Part shown: one piece after another, positions 1 through 7,800 of the stretch
How the letters are laid out: the number at the start of each line of letters is the position of its first letter
How positions within the stretch are numbered: the stretch's first letter is position 1
Assembly (NCBI RefSeq): GCF_016861975.1
Contig: NZ_BOMB01000053.1
Span: forward strand, 1 to 42,787
DNA length: 42,787 bases
From: Actinocatenispora rupis
GTDB taxonomy: Bacteria > Actinomycetota > Actinomycetes > Mycobacteriales > Micromonosporaceae
Direction: 5' to 3'
The notes under the pieces: generated by a model
Databases searched by the model: none
The model's input: the letters and a program-made list of their open reading frames with translations, nothing else
What the model was told of the DNA's origin: nothing
Program-made: the position numbers and the translations under genes

Positions 1-177
1 GGCAATGCGTTGCGGGAACGGCATTCTGCGGCGACAGGCGCCCGTCCGGCCCAAGGCTGGCGACACGGCGCGCGGTCGGTTTGTATGCACCCGGCCGATC
101 CTGCGCGCGGGGTGCCCGGTTGAGCCGTGGCCCGACAGCGTGTGGGCGCCGGGCGAGCCCGGGCCGACAGTGCGGGG

Positions 178-2184
178 TCAGCTGGCGAGTACGGAGTCGA
201 GCAGGGGGCCGAGCCGGCGGTTGAGTGCGGACATGGTGGCGCGGACGGTGGCCTGGCGCGCGTCGCCGCCGGCGACGGCGGAGCCGACCAGGCGTTCGGC
301 GCGCTCGTCGGCCATGAGTACGAGGACGACCACGACGACCCGGCACGGGCCGGCGGTCACCACGTCGACGTGTTCGACGGCGCACCGGGCCCGGCCGCCG
401 GCGAGTACTCCGACCGCGTCGGCGGTGGCGAGCGCGGCGACACGCAGCAGGTACGGGTCGAGCGCGGGGCCGCCGGCGCGACCGACCGCGCGGACACCGT
501 CGGCGGTGAGGCAGACCTCGACCGCGCACTCGGCGCCGGCGGTGGCGATCTGGATCCGTTCGATGATCGCGCGCCGGTCCGCGGAGCCGCGCGCCGTGTC
601 GAGCGCGCCGTTCGTCGACGGGCGGTGCTCGACCTCGGCCTGGTCGGCGTCGACCGCGTCCAGCTCGTACCCGGTGCCGGCGGCGACGGCGAGCCGGGCG
701 TCGACGCCGAGCCGGTCGCGCAGCGCGTGCCCGGCGGCGGCGGTGATCTCGTCGGTGTCCACGCCCTCCGCCACGTCGAGCCGCAGCGTACGGCCGCCCC
801 CGGCGTCGGTGCGCAGGTCCGCGGCGCGTACGCCGGGCACGTCGCGGACGGCGGCGAGCACGCTCTCCGCGTCGAGCTTCGCGGGCTGCTCGGCCGGTCC
901 GCCCACCACCGGCGTCTCCGCCGTACGGTCGTCCACCGGCGGCGCGTCGTCCGCGGCCGGTCGCGTACCGGTGACGGGGACGGCGCGCGCCTCGATGAAC
1001 CGCCGCGCCGCCGCGAACGGTGGCGCCTGCTCCGACTCCGCCGCGGCCGGTACGTCGAACCCGGTGGGCTCGTCGGCGTGCCGGGACCGCCGCTCCGTCG
1101 GCTGCCGTACGTCCGCGGCCTGTCGCTCGTCGGGCGCCGGCCACCAGTGCCGCCGACCGGCCGGCTCCGGTACCGCCGGGTGCCGGTGCGGCTGCTCCTC
1201 GGCGCGCTGCTGCTCGTGCCCGGGCCGCTCGGTCTGGCCGGTGCGGGGGAAGCCGCCCGACGGGTCGAAGCCGGACTGTTCGTGCCCGGACGGCGTCTCC
1301 TGTGCGGGCGGCGGCGCGGGCGGACCCGGCCGGAAGAGTTGCGCGCCGGCCTCGCCGGCCGGGGTGAAGAGCTGCTCCCCCGCGTACCGGGGCGGCTCGG
1401 GCGAGGCGACGAACAGCTGCTCGCCGGTCGCCTCGGAACCGTTCTGCGGGTGCCACCCACCGGCGTCACCGTGCTGTACGGGAGCCTGCTGCGCGGGAGG
1501 CTGCTGGGCGGGAGTCTGCGGGGCCGGGGCCGGCTCGTGGCCCACGCCGAGATGCCAGGGCTCGGTCTCCCCCACCTGGTGCGGCAGCTCGAACCGCGGT
1601 GGCTCGAACGGTGCCGACTCGAACTGGGTCGGCTCGAACCGGGGCGGCTCGAACGGGCCCGACTCGAACTGCTGCGGCTCGAACCGCGGCGACCGTGGCG
1701 GCTGCGGCGGATCGAACCGGGGCGGCTCGATCTGCGGCTCGGCGTCCGGGTGGGCGTGCCGGGCGCGGCGACGAGGCTGGTCGGCGGGCGGCTCGGCGTC
1801 ACCGCGGGCCGGGAGGATGACGGTCGACTCCGGCTCCGGCGGCGCACTCATCGACCACGCGGCGAACGGTTCGGCACCCAGGCTCGGCACCGGACCCGGG
1901 ACCTGGCCCAGCGTCGGGGTCTCGGTGGTGTCCGACCGGCCGTGCCGGCCACCCGCCCGGCGCGCCGGCTGCTGCGCCGTGTCGTACCCGGAGCGGGGTT
2001 GGTCGTCGTCGGCCTCGGCGGCCAGGTGCCGGCGGGACAGCCGGGCGGTGGGCTCCTCGGGCGGCTGCTGCTGCTCGGCGTGCCAGCCCTGCTCGGGGGG
2101 CGCGGGAGGCCACGGCCCGATCCGGTACCCCCGGGTGCCGGAGGGCTCCGACGCCGTGGGCTCTGGTCTCGTCGGCTCGTACAC
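178..2184 (-). CDS. Proline-rich conserved hypothetical protein with a globular C-terminal domain
   Basis: The predicted protein has 668 residues. Roughly residues 1-430 are low-complexity and rich in Pro, Glu, Gln and Arg, with no membrane segment. Residues about 150-200 hold a degenerate repeat built on F-E-P-P-R-F-E-P and Q-F-E-S. Residues about 440-668 look folded, with alternating hydrophobic strands and helices and a very hydrophobic V/L run near the end. I do not recognise the domain by name. The GTG start at 2184 has a GGGGAG ribosome site about 9 nt upstream. It diverges from the TetR gene at 2635. The third-position GC pattern supports this frame over the long ORFs on the opposite strand. 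The function is unknown; a disordered scaffold arm on a folded domain is an inference. Confidence 0.7.
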   Translation of the reverse strand: MYEPTRPEPTASEPSGTRGYRIGPWPPAPPEQGWHAEQQQPPEEPTARLSRRHLAAEADDDQPRSGYDTAQQPARRAGGRHGRSDTTETPTLGQVPGPVPSLGAEPFAAWSMSAPPEPESTVILPARGDAEPPADQPRRRARHAHPDAEPQIEPPRFDPPQPPRSPRFEPQQFESGPFEPPRFEPTQFESAPFEPPRFELPHQVGETEPWHLGVGHEPAPAPQTPAQQPPAQQAPVQHGDAGGWHPQNGSEATGEQLFVASPEPPRYAGEQLFTPAGEAGAQLFRPGPPAPPPAQETPSGHEQSGFDPSGGFPRTGQTERPGHEQQRAEEQPHRHPAVPEPAGRRHWWPAPDERQAADVRQPTERRSRHADEPTGFDVPAAAESEQAPPFAAARRFIEARAVPVTGTRPAADDAPPVDDRTAETPVVGGPAEQPAKLDAESVLAAVRDVPGVRAADLRTDAGGGRTLRLDVAEGVDTDEITAAAGHALRDRLGVDARLAVAAGTGYELDAVDADQAEVEHRPSTNGALDTARGSADRRAIIERIQIATAGAECAVEVCLTADGVRAVGRAGGPALDPYLLRVAALATADAVGVLAGGRARCAVEHVDVVTAGPCRVVVVVLVLMADERAERLVGSAVAGGDARQATVRATMSALNRRLGPLLDSVLAS

Positions 2185-2572
2185 GAAAGCACGCTCCCCA
2201 CCCCGGACTGACCCCGCCGCGCCGATTGTGCCGGATCGGCGAACATTATGCGTGCCGAGGCCCGGCGCACCGCAATGGCCGCCACCGAGGCCACATGGCG
2301 AACGTCACGCTTCCCGTACGTACCGTGCGTGGGCGGCCGGCCGGACGTACCCGATGGCGCCCGGTGTCCGGTTTCGCCGTGCCGAGGGGTGGGACGGACC
2401 TGCCCACCTGGTACGCGTGGGCTGCCTCGACGCTCCGATAGGCTCACAGGGAACACCCGGACGGGGTCGTGGGTCGTCGGCGCCCGGTGAGCCGCGCACC
2501 CCGGTGGGACCGCGCCGGCATGCCGGTCGTGGGTCCACGGGCCGGGTCCGCCGGAGCGAAGCGAGGACAGTC
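2185..2572. other. Divergent intergenic region and leader of the TetR gene
   Basis: About 390 bases between the proline-rich gene and the TetR leader ORF hold no convincing full-length gene. A GATAGGCT box near 2437-2444 is a plausible -10 element for rightward transcription. This would give the TetR transcript a leader of nearly 200 nt. No riboswitch-like fold was recognised. Confidence 0.4.
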
Positions 2573-2638
2573 ATGCGGGCAGACGCGAGGCAGCCGTCCA
2601 TGCCAACCCGTTCGGTCCCGACCCGGGGGCGGGCATGA
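2573..2638 (+). CDS. Possible 21-residue leader peptide overlapping the TetR start
   Basis: The ATG at 2573 is preceded by a GAGGA-type ribosome site (in GCGAGGACAG) at good spacing. The frame runs 21 codons and ends at TGA 2636-2638. That stop overlaps the ATG of the TetR gene at 2635 as ATGA, the usual geometry for translational coupling. The TetR ATG itself has only a weak ribosome site. The peptide is rich in Arg and Pro and has no recognised family. A chance open frame is quite possible at this GC content. Confidence 0.35.
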   Translation: MRADARQPSMPTRSVPTRGRA

Positions 2639-3285
2639 CCGCCGAGTCCGGCGGCGCGCCGGCGTCGGTGCGCGCCCAGCCGGTACGGATGCCGCGGTCG
2701 CAGCGCCGCGCCCAGCTGCTCGCCGCGGCCCAGGAGGTCTTCGTCGCGCAGGGCTACCACGCGGCCGCGATGGACGACATCGCCGAACGGGCGGGCGTCT
2801 CCAAGCCCGTTCTGTACCAGCACTTCCCGGGCAAGCTGGAGCTGTACCTGGCGCTGCTGGACAAGCACTGCGACTCGCTCGTCAGCCGGGTGCGCGAGGC
2901 GATGCAGTCGACCACCGACAACAAGCTGCGCGTCGCCGGCGCCATGCAGGCGTACTTCGACTTCGTGGACGGCGAGGGCGAGGCGTACCGGCTGGTCTTC
3001 GAGTCGGACCTGCGCAACGACCCGGCGGTCGCGGAGCGGGTGGAGCGGGCCGAGCGCGGCTGCATCGAGGCCGTCACCGAGACGATCATGTCGGACACCG
3101 GGGTGAGCCGGGACCGCGCCGAGCTGCTGGCCGTCGCGCTCACCGGCGCCGCGGAGAACGCGGCCCGCTTCTGGCTCGCCTCCCGCCGTACGGTGCCGAA
3201 GGAGGACGCGATCGGCCTGGTGGCCGCCCTCGCCTGGCGCGGCATCTCGAACTTCCCGCTCGCCGACCAGCGGTCCGACGACTGA
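2635..3285 (+). CDS. TetR/AcrR family transcriptional regulator (Rv3208-like)
   Basis: This is a 216-residue protein with the TetR N-terminal helix-turn-helix at about residues 20-70. It shows the typical core with A-M-D-D-I-A, then G-V-S-K-P-V-L-Y-Q-H-F, then a K-L-E-L stretch. The all-helical C-terminal half would form the ligand pocket and dimer interface. The gene is followed by a DUF3107 gene, a ferritin-like gene and a DEAD-box helicase, as in mycobacteria where the TetR gene is Rv3208. Its ligand and targets cannot be read from the sequence. The ATG overlaps the stop of a short leader ORF, and no clear palindromic operator was found upstream. Confidence 0.9.
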   Translation: MTAESGGAPASVRAQPVRMPRSQRRAQLLAAAQEVFVAQGYHAAAMDDIAERAGVSKPVLYQHFPGKLELYLALLDKHCDSLVSRVREAMQSTTDNKLRVAGAMQAYFDFVDGEGEAYRLVFESDLRNDPAVAERVERAERGCIEAVTETIMSDTGVSRDRAELLAVALTGAAENAARFWLASRRTVPKEDAIGLVAALAWRGISNFPLADQRSDD

Positions 3286-3344
3286 GCGGCGGTCCGGACC
3301 CGGCGCCGGGCCGTAGGTCCCCAACGGCCTTGCGCGGGTGGCCG

Positions 3345-3356
3345 GTCGGCTACGCT
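3345..3356 (+). promoter_or_regulatory. Putative -10 element of the DUF3107 gene
   Basis: A TACGCT hexamer at 3351-3356 lies about 34 nt before the GTG start at 3390. The start also has a GAGGAGG ribosome site. This suggests that the DUF3107 gene has its own leadered promoter in the 104-bp gap after the TetR gene. Confidence 0.4.
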
Positions 3357-3389
3357 TTCAGCGCAGCGAGACGACGCGAGGAGGCGGCC

Positions 3390-3620
3390 GTGGAGGTCAA
3401 GATCGGTGTGCAGTACGCACCCCGTGAGCTCGTGCTGGAGAGCACCCAGACACCGGCCGAGGTGGAACAGGCCGTCGCCGACGCGTTGGCCGGCAAGACC
3501 GGCGCCCTGCTCTCCCTGGAGGACGAGAAGGGCCGCAAGGTGATCGTCCCGGTCGACAAGATCGGATACGTGGAGATCGCGGAGTCGGGCGCGCGCCCGA
3601 TCGGCTTCTCCGCCGGCTGA
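3390..3620 (+). CDS. DUF3107 small conserved actinobacterial protein
   Basis: This 76-residue protein begins V-E-V-K-I-G-V-Q and matches the DUF3107 family (TB9.4/Rv3208A type), a small cytosolic protein of unknown function found across Actinobacteria. Length and sequence are typical: an initial strand V-K-I-G-V-Q-Y, a central A-L-A-G-K segment, and a final strand with I-P/V-P-V-D-K-I-G-Y-V-E-I. The GTG start is fixed by a GAGGAGG ribosome site about 6 nt upstream. The last codons and the stop lie inside the first unit of a 17-bp tandem repeat. The position behind a TetR gene is conserved in mycobacteria. Confidence 0.9.
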   Translation: MEVKIGVQYAPRELVLESTQTPAEVEQAVADALAGKTGALLSLEDEKGRKVIVPVDKIGYVEIAESGARPIGFSAG

Positions 3621-3691
3621 GGCTCTCCGCCGGTCGAGGTTCTCCGCCGGTCGAGGTTCTCCGCCGGTCGAGGTTCTCCGCCGATCGGGGC
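3607..3691 (+). repeat. 17-bp tandem repeat, five copies
   Basis: Units start at 3607, 3624, 3641, 3658 and 3675. Units 2-4 are identical (TCTCCGCCGGTCGAGGT). Units 1 and 5 differ by a few bases. The first unit encodes the last residues and stop codon of the DUF3107 protein, so the array seems to have grown out of the gene's 3' end. Confidence 0.9.
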
Positions 3692-3725
3692 CGGCGTCCG
3701 CGCCGGGCGGCCTTCGACGGGCACG

Positions 3726-3772
3726 ACGCGGGAACGGCCGCCACCCACGCCGGGTGGCGGCCGTTCCCGCGT
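3726..3772. terminator. Bidirectional terminator hairpin, 21-bp perfect stem
   Basis: The arms 3726-3746 and 3752-3772 are perfect inverted complements with a 5-nt loop (ACGCC). The hairpin sits between the convergent DUF3107 and ferritin-like genes and ends one base before the latter's stop codon. It lacks a T-tract, as is common in high-GC Actinobacteria. Confidence 0.85.
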
Positions 3773-3773
3773 G

Positions 3774-4478
3774 TCAGTTGTTGAGCCCGAGCCCGGTCAT
3801 CCGGTCCTGGTGCGCCGCGGTCAGCCGCTTGATCAGCTCCATCACGCCGGCCAGGTCACCGGACCCGTGGAGTACGAGCATGGTCAGCTCGTCGCGCTCG
3901 GCGGCGACCCGCTGCGCCTGACTGAGCGCCTCGCCCATCAGCCGGCGGGCCCACAGGGCGAGCCGGTTGGCGAGCTTGGGGTCGGCGGCGATGGCGGCGC
4001 GGATCTCGTGCGAGGCGAAGTCCTCGTACCGGGTGTCGTGCAGTACGTCGAGCACGAGGTCGCGGTCGCGCGGTTCGAGTACCTTGGCGACCTCGCGGTA
4101 GAAGTCGTCCGCGATGCCGTCTCCGACGTACGCCTTGACCAGGCCCTCCAGCCAGTCGGCCGGCTGCGTCGAGTCGTGGTACCCGTCGAGCGGCTCGACG
4201 AACGGGGACATCGCACGCTCGGGGTCGACGCCCAGTTCGGACAGTCGCGTCGCGAGCCGCTCGTAGTTGCCGATCTCGACCGCGGCCATGCCGCTGTGCA
4301 TCGCGCGGCGGCGCAGGTCGGGCGCCATGCGCGCGTCGGCGGCGATGCGGTCGAACGCCACGAGCGTCCCGTACGCGAGGACAGCGAGCAGTGCGACCAC
4401 CGCCTCGACCGGCGGGACGTACCCCTCGCCTGCGGACGAATCGGGCTCGGCCGACTCGTTCTTCGTACCCTTGGACAA
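3774..4478 (-). CDS. Ferritin-like fold protein (MiaE-like, Rv3210c-type)
   Basis: This is a 234-residue helical protein of the actinobacterial ferritin-like family annotated as MiaE-like (tRNA hydroxylase fold). An N-terminal V-E-A-V-V-A-L-L-A-V-L helix, the A-V-E-I-G-N-Y-E segment and later D/E-rich helices could supply di-metal ligands, but I cannot confirm the full carboxylate/His set. The enzymatic role is therefore not established. It converges with DUF3107 and diverges from the DEAD-box helicase, an arrangement seen in mycobacteria (Rv3210c beside Rv3211). The ATG at 4478 follows an AGGAGG-type ribosome site on the complement. Confidence 0.8.
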   Translation of the reverse strand: MSKGTKNESAEPDSSAGEGYVPPVEAVVALLAVLAYGTLVAFDRIAADARMAPDLRRRAMHSGMAAVEIGNYERLATRLSELGVDPERAMSPFVEPLDGYHDSTQPADWLEGLVKAYVGDGIADDFYREVAKVLEPRDRDLVLDVLHDTRYEDFASHEIRAAIAADPKLANRLALWARRLMGEALSQAQRVAAERDELTMLVLHGSGDLAGVMELIKRLTAAHQDRMTGLGLNN

Positions 4479-4841
4479 CCGGGACCTCCTAGCACCGCAC
4501 CGTGCCGGTCACCACGACCACGCACGGGTACCGACGGCAGGTTACCGCTCACCGACGGGCGCGGTCGCTCCCGCCGGTCAGCGGTCCACGACCGGGCGCA
4601 GGTGACGCGGCGGACGCCCGCTCGGCAGATCGGCCGATCAGCACGTACCATGGCCTCTGAAGTGGGGACAACGGACCCACCAGTAGACGCCACGGGAACC
4701 CGCGACGCCGCCCCGGGTGCCGGACAGCCGGCCCGGGATGGCCCACGGCACCGGCCGCGCGAGCAGCGGTGCCAGGTTGCTCAGTCATTGCCGACGGACC
4801 ACCGCCGGCACCGGCGTGCCGCGACAGGCCGCCGTAGCGCC
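4479..4841. other. Divergent promoter region of the ferritin-like and helicase genes
   Basis: About 360 bases lie between the two genes. The helicase frame is open back through this region, including an ATG at 4651. However, its codons here (TCT, GAA, ACA, CCA, GTA, TTG) are unlike the gene body and the translation is a run of Arg/His/Pro. I therefore treat it as a leader rather than coding sequence. Confidence 0.5.
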
Positions 4842-6614
4842 GTGGCGGGAGAGGGACACACACTGCGCACGCACACCGAGAGCGACGCGGACCCGGACCG
4901 GGACGTGGCCGCCGGCGAGACGCCGGAGCGGACCCCCGCCGTGGATCCCGTCGCCGAAACGACCGAATCATCAGCACCGCAGTCCGGCGAGGACGCCGAG
5001 GTGCACGAGCTGTCCGCCCGCGCCCCGGTGCGGGCCGACAGCCCCACGTTCCGCGCCCTGGGCGTACGGGACGAGACCGTGGAGGCGCTCGCCGCCGTCG
5101 GCATCGAGCACGCGTTCGCGATCCAGCAGGACGCGATCCCGATCGCGCTGCGCGGGTCGGACGTGATCGGCCAGGCGCCGACCGGCACCGGCAAGACCCT
5201 CGGCTTCGGCGTACCGATCCTGGAGCGGGTCCTGGGCCCCGCCGAGGGCGCCGACGGCCGGCCGCAGGCCCTGGTCGTGCTGCCGACCCGCGAGCTGGGC
5301 CTCCAGGTCGCGCGGGACATCGAGACCGCCGGCAAGCTGCGCGGCATCCGGGTCCTGCCGGTCTACGGCGGCCGGGCGTACGAGCCGCAGATCGACGCGC
5401 TGAAGTCCGGTGTCGACGTCGTCGTCGGTACGCCGGGGCGGCTGCTCGACCTGGCCAAGTCGAAGCACCTGGTGTTCACCGGCGTACGGATCCTGGTCCT
5501 GGACGAGGCGGACCGGATGCTCGACCTGGGCTTCCAGGAGGACATCGAGAAGATCGTCGGGATGCTTCCCGCGGACCGGCAGACGATGCTGTTCTCGGCG
5601 ACCATGCCGGACCCGATCGTCGCGCTGGCCCGGAAGTACCTGCGGCGGCCGATGACCATCCACGCCACGCACACCGCCGAGACCGGGCCGAACCCGCTCA
5701 CCGAGCAGTTCGTGTACCGGACGCACTCGTTGAACAAGGCGGAGGTCGTCGCGCGGATCCTGCAGGCGGAGGGCCGCGGCCTGACGATGGTGTTCTGCCG
5801 TACCAAGCGGGCCGCCCAGAAGCTCAGCGACGACCTGGACTTCCGGGGCTTCGCCGCCGCAGCCGTACACGGTGACCTGGGGCAGGGGGCACGCGAGCAG
5901 GCACTTCGCGCGTTCCGTACCGGGAAGATCGACGTGCTGGTGGCCACCGACGTCGCGGCCCGCGGGCTGGACGTCTCCGGCGTCACCCACGTGATCAACT
6001 ACGACTGCCCGGAGGACCCGGACACGTACACGCACCGCATCGGGCGTACCGGCCGGGCCGGCGCGTCGGGCGTCGCGGTGACGTTCGTGGACTGGGAGGA
6101 CCTGCCGCGCTGGAAGCTGATCCACAAGGCGCTGGGCTCCGGGGTCGCGGACCCGCCGGAGACCTACCACACCTCCGACCACCTGTACGCGGACCTCAAC
6201 ATCCCGGCCGGTGCACCCGCCACGCTGGCGCCCGAGCGGCGTACGCGGGCCGGGTTGGCCGCCGAGGAGCAGGAGGACATCGAGCCGCACCACAAGCCGG
6301 CCGCCCGCCGTGGCCGGCCGCGCCGACGTGCCGGCCGGTCCGAGCGACCCGACCAGCCCCGTACGGACGGGCACCGCGGGGAGACGCCCGCCGGCGAGCC
6401 CACCGGTACGCGGCGGCGCCGTCGTCGCCGGCTGGACGGTGACGCGGTCGAGGAACGGGCGACCGAGTCCGCGCCCGCGGCGTCCGAGCAGGCACCGGCG
6501 GCCGAGTCGGGCGACGCGCCCGCCAAGCGGCGCAACCGGCGTCGCCGGCGCAAGCCGTCGGTGGGTGCCCGCGGCGCCAACGCCGACCCGTCGACCGAGG
6601 CCGGCGAGGGCTGA
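4842..6614 (+). CDS. DEAD/DEAH box ATP-dependent RNA helicase (RhlE-like, Rv3211-type)
   Basis: This RNA helicase remodels RNA or ribonucleoprotein using ATP. From the GTG at 4842 it has 590 residues. Visible motifs in order are the Q motif (F-A-I-Q-Q-D-A-I-P-I), motif I A-P-T-G-T-G-K-T near 111-118, P-T-R-E-L, G-T-P-G-R, D-E-A-D at about 221-224, S-A-T, V-A-T-D-V-A-A-R-G-L-D, and motif VI H-R-I-G-R-T-G-R near 398. Residues from about 440 form a basic tail with Arg runs, probably for RNA binding. The start is uncertain. ATG 4651 gives a longer form with poor codon use. CTG at 4863 sits behind the only good ribosome site (GGGAGAGG). The core is unambiguous. Confidence 0.92.
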   Translation: MAGEGHTLRTHTESDADPDRDVAAGETPERTPAVDPVAETTESSAPQSGEDAEVHELSARAPVRADSPTFRALGVRDETVEALAAVGIEHAFAIQQDAIPIALRGSDVIGQAPTGTGKTLGFGVPILERVLGPAEGADGRPQALVVLPTRELGLQVARDIETAGKLRGIRVLPVYGGRAYEPQIDALKSGVDVVVGTPGRLLDLAKSKHLVFTGVRILVLDEADRMLDLGFQEDIEKIVGMLPADRQTMLFSATMPDPIVALARKYLRRPMTIHATHTAETGPNPLTEQFVYRTHSLNKAEVVARILQAEGRGLTMVFCRTKRAAQKLSDDLDFRGFAAAAVHGDLGQGAREQALRAFRTGKIDVLVATDVAARGLDVSGVTHVINYDCPEDPDTYTHRIGRTGRAGASGVAVTFVDWEDLPRWKLIHKALGSGVADPPETYHTSDHLYADLNIPAGAPATLAPERRTRAGLAAEEQEDIEPHHKPAARRGRPRRRAGRSERPDQPRTDGHRGETPAGEPTGTRRRRRRRLDGDAVEERATESAPAASEQAPAAESGDAPAKRRNRRRRRKPSVGARGANADPSTEAGEG

Positions 6615-6622
6615 TCGACCAC

Positions 6623-6649
6623 GGGCCGTGCCGTGACGCGGTGCGGCCC
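6623..6649 (+). terminator. First hairpin after the helicase gene
   Basis: The arms 6623-6633 and 6639-6649 pair over 11 positions with two G-U wobbles around a TGACG loop. It begins 9 bases after the helicase stop. Together with the stronger hairpin at 6671-6698 it probably forms a tandem terminator. Confidence 0.6.
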
Positions 6650-6670
6650 GGACAGTGCGGCGACACGAGA

Positions 6671-6698
6671 CGACCCGGCACTTCTCGGTGCCGGGTCG
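6671..6698 (+). terminator. Second, perfect hairpin after the helicase gene
   Basis: An 11-bp perfect stem (6671-6681 with 6688-6698) encloses a TTCTCG loop. It is the stronger of two consecutive hairpins downstream of the helicase and upstream of the next gene's leaderless promoter. Confidence 0.75.
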
Positions 6699-6833
6699 CG
6701 GCATGTCCGCCCCCGGTACCGGTCGACGCAGCCTCCCGCCTGCCGGCACACGATCCGCCGGCCCCGACTCGCGCGATTCGGCAGCCGGCGGCCGAACGGG
6801 CTCGGCGGCGCGAGCGGTACGGCGGCGGGTTGG

Positions 6834-6839
6834 TAGCGT
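6834..6839 (+). promoter_or_regulatory. Leaderless -10 box TAGCGT of the small membrane protein gene
   Basis: TAGCGT ends exactly 7 nt before the GTG at 6847, the standard spacing for an actinobacterial leaderless transcript. It decides the start in favour of 6847 rather than the in-frame GTG at 6841. Confidence 0.6.
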
Positions 6840-6846
6840 CGTGGTC

Positions 6847-7179
6847 GTGACGAACGCACCCCGTCCGGACTCCGACGACGCGTACTGGCGGCGGCCGGCG
6901 GACGGCGGTGCCTCGCCTCACCGCGTCGCGCCGGCCGCCCCAGCAGAGCCGGCCGCCCCCCGGTACGAGGGGCCGCCGGCGAGTGTGCCGCCGCCGCCGG
7001 GCTGGCAGCCGCCGGTCGTCGTACCGGTGACGCCGCCGCGGGAGATGCCGCGGCAGGACGGTGACCGGATGGACGCCGAGGAGAAGGCCGCACGGACGGT
7101 CAGCTACGGCGTCGGCCTGGTGGCGGCGGCGGTGGTTCTGGTACTGCTCGTGGTGGTGTGCGCCCGGCTCGTCGGCTGA
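6847..7179 (+). CDS. Small proline-rich protein with a C-terminal membrane anchor
   Basis: This 110-residue protein has a Pro/Ala-rich cytoplasmic region, a short charged segment (M-D-A-E-E-K-A-A-R), and one hydrophobic helix near residues 82-108 ending four residues before the stop. It is a tail-anchored type with no recognised family and no enzymatic motif. The start is set by a leaderless promoter. It converges with the nitroreductase-like gene 15 bases away. The function is unknown. Confidence 0.6.
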   Translation: MTNAPRPDSDDAYWRRPADGGASPHRVAPAAPAEPAAPRYEGPPASVPPPPGWQPPVVVPVTPPREMPRQDGDRMDAEEKAARTVSYGVGLVAAAVVLVLLVVVCARLVG

Positions 7180-7194
7180 GCGCGCCGACCGGGG

Positions 7195-7641
7195 CTAGCG
7201 CAGGCCCGGCGTACGCAGGTCGACGGCCACGGCGAGGCAGGTCATGCCCCAGCCGGGCGGCGCGTTCCGGGCGTACTTGGCGGCCATCAGCCGTCGCGCC
7301 CGGTTCGCCTCGGGACCATCCAGGATCCGGGCGCGTCCGCTCCGGGTGTACCGGTCGATCCGCAGTTCGACCTCGGGGTCACGGGCCAGGTTCCGTACCC
7401 ACTCAGGACGGTCGCCGGTGGCGGACAGCAGGTAGACGGTGTCGCCCTGCGCGGCGAACCACAGCTCGACGGTCTGCGTGCACTGGTGGTGCCCGGAGAC
7501 GCGTCCGTTGGTGGTCAGGAACACGTGCTCGGCCTTGGCCAGATCGCCGTGTGCGAGGTCGGTGAGCATGAGGCATCGCGCCCTTTCCCGCACGGCCCCC
7601 GGCGGAACGTCGGAGGCGCTGATCGCTCGCTCCGAGGCCAA
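7195..7641 (-). CDS. Nitroreductase/quinone reductase family protein (DDN-like, F420-dependent type)
   Basis: This 148-residue protein resembles the split-barrel DDN family of deazaflavin (F420)-dependent reductases. It has F-L-T-T-N-G-R-V-S-G near residues 41-50, then V-Y-L-L-S-A-T-G-D-R-P-E-W-V-R-N-L, then a conserved D-P-E-V-E-L-R-I strand. Family members reduce quinones or nitro-compounds with F420H2; the substrate here is unknown. The start is TTG at 7641, supported by a GGAGG ribosome site 6 nt upstream. A later in-frame ATG at 7569 would remove 24 residues and has a poorer site. It is divergent from the furA-like gene. Confidence 0.8.
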   Translation of the reverse strand: MASERAISASDVPPGAVRERARCLMLTDLAHGDLAKAEHVFLTTNGRVSGHHQCTQTVELWFAAQGDTVYLLSATGDRPEWVRNLARDPEVELRIDRYTRSGRARILDGPEANRARRLMAAKYARNAPPGWGMTCLAVAVDLRTPGLR

Positions 7642-7752
7642 AGCTACCTCCGTGACGACGCCGACACGCCTCGACGCGTCCGACCCGGAACGGTTTTAGC
7701 GGAGACCTAACGGGTGGCTAACCGGACAGGTCGGTCGTGCCGTCGGAGCGGA

Positions 7753-7781
7753 TAGACTCTTTTCTTGACCAGTTCCAGAAA
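7753..7781 (+). promoter_or_regulatory. Fur-type promoter and autoregulatory operator
   Basis: A TAGACT -10 box at 7753-7758 is followed immediately by TCTTGACCAGTTCCAGAAA at 7763-7781. That sequence closely resembles the FurA operator described upstream of mycobacterial furA-katG and Streptomyces fur-type genes (TTGAC, about 4 nt, then TTCCAGAAA). The operator covers the expected transcription start, consistent with autorepression. Confidence 0.75.
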
Positions 7782-7800
7782 CCGTGATGGAGTGATCGAC

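Noticed and set aside
5-2638. Very long plus-strand frames opposite the proline-rich gene
   Set aside because: They are Arg/Ser/Cys- or Gly/Arg-rich with no domain. The codon-position GC pattern fits the minus-strand gene, and stops are rare in all frames at this GC content.
4971-6749. Long minus-strand frame over the helicase gene
   Set aside because: It is an antisense shadow of the clear DEAD-box gene, and its translation is low-complexity Gly/Arg/Val without motifs.
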